Below, piece after piece: positions 13,268 to 15,888 of a stretch of 15,888 nucleotides of DNA. The DNA comes from CAZESH01 sp964514665 (lineage in GTDB: Bacteria > Bacillota > Bacilli > Paenibacillales > KCTC-25726). How positions within the stretch are numbered: the first letter of the stretch is position 1; every line of letters begins with the position of its first letter. Both the position numbers and the translations under genes were made by a program. The notes below the pieces were generated by a model. That model made no database searches, had not been told where the DNA came from, and saw nothing but the letters and a program-made list of their open reading frames with translations. The stretch covers positions 1-15,888 of the forward strand of contig CAZESH010000069.1 of the NCBI GenBank assembly GCA_964514665.1, in the 5' to 3' direction.

Positions 13268-14236
13268 TTACCCGTTGAGGCTGGCAAGCGCAACTTCCGT
13301 AGGTACGGCGATGTTGTCCATGATTTGCCCCAGCACCGTCTCGGTATGGCCGGGTTTCAGCCGCAGCTCGTTTTTCAGCAGGATGCGATGCGCGAATACA
13401 GGACCAACCAGCGCTTTGATATCGTCGGGCGTGACGAAATTTCTGCCCTGCAGAATGGCGAATACTTGGGAAGCCTTGAGCATCGCTTGGCTGCCGCGCG
13501 GACTGATGCCGAGCACGATGTCGCCATGGCTTCTCGTCTGCTCGGCAATTTCCGTGATGTACCGCAGCAGTTCTTCCTTGACGTCAACCCCCGAATACGC
13601 GAGCTGAATTTGTTTGAGCGTATCCCGATCGATCACCGGGCGGATCAGCTCCAACGGGCTTTCACTTTTGAAGCGCTGCAGCATGCGGATATTTTCTTCG
13701 GAGGAGGGATAGCCCATTTTGATTTTCAGCAAAAACCGGTCGAGCTGTGCCTCGGGCAGCGGAAAGGTACCTTGGTTCTCCACGGGATTTTGTGTGGCGA
13801 CAACGAAAAAAGGAGGCTCAAGCGGCATCGTTTCCCCGTCTATCGTAACCTGCCGTTCCTCCATGCATTCGAGCAGCACCGACTGTGTTCGCGGCGTCGC
13901 TCGGTTGATTTCATCGGCCAATAAAATATGGGAAAACACCGGTCCCGGCCGGAATTGGAATTCCCCCAGCTTTTGGTTGTAATAATGAATGCCGCTGATA
14001 TCCGTGGGCAGCAAATCGGGCGTGAACTGAATCCGTTTAAACGTGCAGTCGACCGTTTTGGCAAGGCTTTTGGCGATCAAGGTTTTTCCCGTGCCGGGAA
14101 CGTCCTCGAGCAATACATGTCCGGAAGAGAAGAGCGCCACGAGAAGCAGGTCCAACGTATCTTCCTTACCGACAATCACCTGCCCGACGGATGCTTTGAT
14201 TTGATCGGCCGATTGTTTGATTTCCAGCAGTTCCAA
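13268..14236 (-). CDS. MoxR-family AAA+ ATPase, 322 aa
   Basis: AAA_3 (MoxR) ATPase of full length. Walker A EDVPGTGKT at 44-52; Walker B ILLADEINRA at 104-113 with Asp108/Glu109; sensor 1 VATQNP at 146-151; PLPEAQLDRFLLK with Arg167; C-terminal lid domain with GISPRGSQAML (sensor 2 arginine) near 245. Role in family: chaperone-like ATPase that assembles or activates VWA-domain partners, here presumably DUF58. Start is TTG at 14236, with AGAGGGGG 7 bases upstream. It heads the three-gene minus-strand operon and is divergent from the ABC exporter genes. The 14237-14397 region is very A/T-rich; I could not pick a convincing pair of promoter boxes in it. Homologue of B. subtilis YeaC by family and gene order. 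Confidence 0.95.
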   Translation of the reverse strand: MELLEIKQSADQIKASVGQVIVGKEDTLDLLLVALFSSGHVLLEDVPGTGKTLIAKSLAKTVDCTFKRIQFTPDLLPTDISGIHYYNQKLGEFQFRPGPVFSHILLADEINRATPRTQSVLLECMEERQVTIDGETMPLEPPFFVVATQNPVENQGTFPLPEAQLDRFLLKIKMGYPSSEENIRMLQRFKSESPLELIRPVIDRDTLKQIQLAYSGVDVKEELLRYITEIAEQTRSHGDIVLGISPRGSQAMLKASQVFAILQGRNFVTPDDIKALVGPVFAHRILLKNELRLKPGHTETVLGQIMDNIAVPTEVALASLNG

Positions 14237-14397
14237 GGGAATCCCCCTCTTAGGTTTTATTCTATCTTTATTTTATTTGATCTTTTGTTTGTTTTAAACT
14301 AAGATATTTACCAGACTTTTTTGTGAATACTTACAGATATCGGAATTTTTGCAGGAAAAACCTTGCATCAAACGTCAAAGAATAGGAGTCGGTATAA

Positions 14398-14460
14398 ATG
14401 AGTGCAAGAATGGAGGGATCCGGTTGTCACAGGAAATTGTGCTGGAGCTTCAACAGGTAA
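14398..14460 (+). CDS. Possible leader ORF overlapping the ABC ATPase start, 20 aa
   Basis: ATG at 14398 has AGGAG 9 bases upstream and opens a 20-codon frame (MSARMEGSGCHRKLCWSFNR) that runs in another frame across the TTG start at 14424 and stops at 14460. The ribosome binding site is as good as that of the ATPase itself. It could couple or damp ATPase translation, or be chance. Two Cys and one Trp codon are present, but no run of one amino acid as in classical attenuators. Confidence 0.25.
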   Translation: MSARMEGSGCHRKLCWSFNR

Positions 14461-15344
14461 CCAAACGAATCGGCAGCAAAACGATCATTGACCGTCTGAG
14501 CTTACAGGTTCCGAGAGGGGAAGTGTTCGGCTTTCTGGGTCCGAACGGAGCGGGGAAAACGACGACGATCCGCATGATGGTCGGCCTGATGTCCATAACA
14601 GAAGGGGAAATCCTGATAGGCGGGCACAGCATTAAACGTGATTTTGAAAAGGCTGTCCGTGATGTGGGAGCGATTGTTGAAAATCCGGAAATGTACAAAT
14701 ACATGTCCGGCTACAAAAATCTGATTCATTACGCGCGGATGATTCCCGCGATCAGTCGTGAGCGCATCGATGAAGTGGTGGATCTCGTCGGCCTGAAAAA
14801 CCGCATTCACGATAAGGTTAAAACGTATTCGTTGGGGATGCGGCAGCGGCTGGGCGTTGCCCAAGCGCTGCTTCACAAGCCCCGGCTGCTGGTGCTTGAT
14901 GAGCCGACAAACGGACTCGATCCGGCGGGAATCCGGGAAATGAGGGACTATTTGAGAATGTTGGCCAGGGAAGAGCAGGTTGCAGTACTGGTTTCCAGTC
15001 ATCTTCTCTCGGAAATGGAATTAATGTGCGATCGGGTGGCGATATTGCAGAATGGAAAGCTGGTCGATGTTCGCCGGATCAGGGATGATGCACAGACGGA
15101 GACGATGATCACCGTTCAGTATGAGGTGGATGATGCGGCTAAAGCAAAGGAATTGTTGGCCGGGACGGAGTGGCGGCTGCACCCGGTCGACCAGGAGATC
15201 GTGCTTACTTTGCCGAAGGAACAGCTTCCGCAGGTGAATGCGCTGCTGATCGGAGCAGGCATAAGTTTATATACGGTCAAGCCGGTAACGCAATCGCTTG
15301 AGGATCAATTTCTGGAGATTACGGGAGGAGAACAGATTGTATAA
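14424..15344 (+). CDS. ABC-2 type transporter ATP-binding protein, 306 aa
   Basis: ATPase of an ABC exporter of the CcmA/BcrA/NatA type. Walker A GPNGAGKTT near residue 40; Q-loop region IVENPEMYKYMSG; signature SLGMRQRLGVAQAL near 137; Walker B LLVLDEPTNGLDP near 158; H-loop SSHLLSEM near 193; then a C-terminal domain (about 220-306) usual for this group. The ENPEMYKYMSGYKNL sequence is typical of bacitracin/lantibiotic-immunity-like ATPases, but specificity cannot be read. Start: TTG at 14424, 7 bases after GGAGG; the upstream TTG at 14349 has no ribosome binding site. The last 8 bases overlap the permease gene. No two-component system is adjacent in the window. Confidence 0.93.
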   Translation: MSQEIVLELQQVTKRIGSKTIIDRLSLQVPRGEVFGFLGPNGAGKTTTIRMMVGLMSITEGEILIGGHSIKRDFEKAVRDVGAIVENPEMYKYMSGYKNLIHYARMIPAISRERIDEVVDLVGLKNRIHDKVKTYSLGMRQRLGVAQALLHKPRLLVLDEPTNGLDPAGIREMRDYLRMLAREEQVAVLVSSHLLSEMELMCDRVAILQNGKLVDVRRIRDDAQTETMITVQYEVDDAAKAKELLAGTEWRLHPVDQEIVLTLPKEQLPQVNALLIGAGISLYTVKPVTQSLEDQFLEITGGEQIV

Positions 15345-15888
15345 CCTGATTCTGAATGAGAACATGAAAATCTACAGCCGCATTCGCACATGGGTGATGG
15401 TCGCGATTGTGATCGCCATTACCTGCCTGGCTTCGATTATGCTGTTCAAAATGGGAACGCCTCCGGATGCCGGTTGGAAGGAATCGCTCTCTCACTCCAT
15501 CGCAGTGCAGGAACAGGAGCTGGCAAGCGGCAATCTGCCGAAGGGAGTCGAGCGGCAGGTGCGTGACAATCTCAAGCTTGATCGCTACCGGATCGCCCAT
15601 GATCTGCCCCCGGACGACCGTAACCTGTGGTCCGCGGTTAACGGCATGTCGCAGATAATCTTCCTGATCACGATATTCACCGTGATCATTGCCGGAGATA
15701 CGGTTGCCGGGGAATTTTCCACAGGGACGATCAAACTGCTTTTGATCCGTCCGGTAAGCCGTTCGAAAATTTTGCTGTCCAAATATGCCGCCTCTTTTTT
15801 ATTCAGCTTATTTCTGTTGGCCGTCCTGTTCTTGACCGCGACCATCGTGAATTTGATCCAGTATGGAACTGCAGGAGCGAATGTGCCT
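15337..15888 (+). CDS. ABC-2 type transporter permease, N-terminal part only
   Basis: The frame starts with TTG at 15337, 8 bases after GGAGG, overlapping the ATPase gene, and is open to the right edge (184 codons). Seen: NLILNENMKIYSRIRTW (typical cytosolic start of ABC-2 permeases), TM1 at about 20-38, an extracytoplasmic loop of about 75 residues (KESLSHSIAVQEQELASG...), TM2 at about 111-127, then GDTVAGEFSTGTIKLLLIRPVSRSKILLSKY, the conserved ABC-2 coupling segment, and TM3 at about 157-177. It forms the membrane half of the exporter with the preceding ATPase. The remaining membrane segments lie beyond the window. Confidence 0.9.
   Translation, partial: MYNLILNENMKIYSRIRTWVMVAIVIAITCLASIMLFKMGTPPDAGWKESLSHSIAVQEQELASGNLPKGVERQVRDNLKLDRYRIAHDLPPDDRNLWSAVNGMSQIIFLITIFTVIIAGDTVAGEFSTGTIKLLLIRPVSRSKILLSKYAASFLFSLFLLAVLFLTATIVNLIQYGTAGANVP

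Noticed and set aside
13109..13924. A 271-codon open frame on the plus strand across the DUF58/moxR junction
   Set aside because: It is the mirror of two well-supported genes on the other strand and its composition is not protein-like.

Overview
The window looks like chromosomal DNA of a Gram-positive, endospore-former-type bacterium, most likely of the Paenibacillaceae. This is inferred from the protein families, strong GGAGG-type ribosome binding sites, frequent TTG starts, A-rich sigma-A-like promoters and roughly 50% GC. Nothing here proves a genus. No tRNA, rRNA, CRISPR array or transposase was seen.

Layout, left to right. (1) 1-658, minus: the N-terminal part of a membrane-anchored, coiled-coil M23 (LytM-type) peptidase that runs off the left edge. 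(2) 1012-1188, plus: a 58-aa conserved-looking hypothetical gene with its own terminator. (3) 1249-1464, minus: a tiny XRE/Cro-type repressor with an operator at its promoter. (4) 1718-8449, plus: a glutamate synthase operon: promoter, catabolite-type cre-like site, gltB (large subunit, 1531 aa), gltD (small subunit, 495 aa), an acidic 87-aa hypothetical protein and a terminator. Together GltB and GltD make two glutamates from glutamine and 2-oxoglutarate using NADPH. (5) 8450-8800: gene-free, dominated by a ~196-nt imperfect foldback element between two near-identical terminator-like hairpins. (6) 8805-9489, minus: a merR-thioredoxin operon with overlapping genes, behind a promoter with a 20-bp spacer. 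(7) 9680-10865: a small regulatory patch with a 44-aa helix-turn-helix-like ORF, a second XRE repressor (minus) and a divergent promoter leading to a small four-cysteine zinc-ribbon-like protein. (8) 10870-14236, minus: moxR (AAA+ ATPase)-DUF58-DUF4129 membrane protein, overlapping or nearly so. (9) 14424-15888, plus: an ABC-2 type exporter, ATPase then permease, the permease cut by the right edge.

The most striking pattern is regulatory. The palindrome GATAC-N5-GTATC occurs four times perfectly and once imperfectly, and only at the two XRE repressor loci, which lie about 9 kb apart. In both loci one copy sits on the repressor's own promoter. At the second locus another copy fills the spacer of a divergent promoter, giving the architecture of a phage-like bidirectional switch. 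The two repressors share nearly the same recognition helix, so cross-regulation is plausible. The second most notable item is the long foldback element at 8472-8667, which could be a MITE or a structured RNA.
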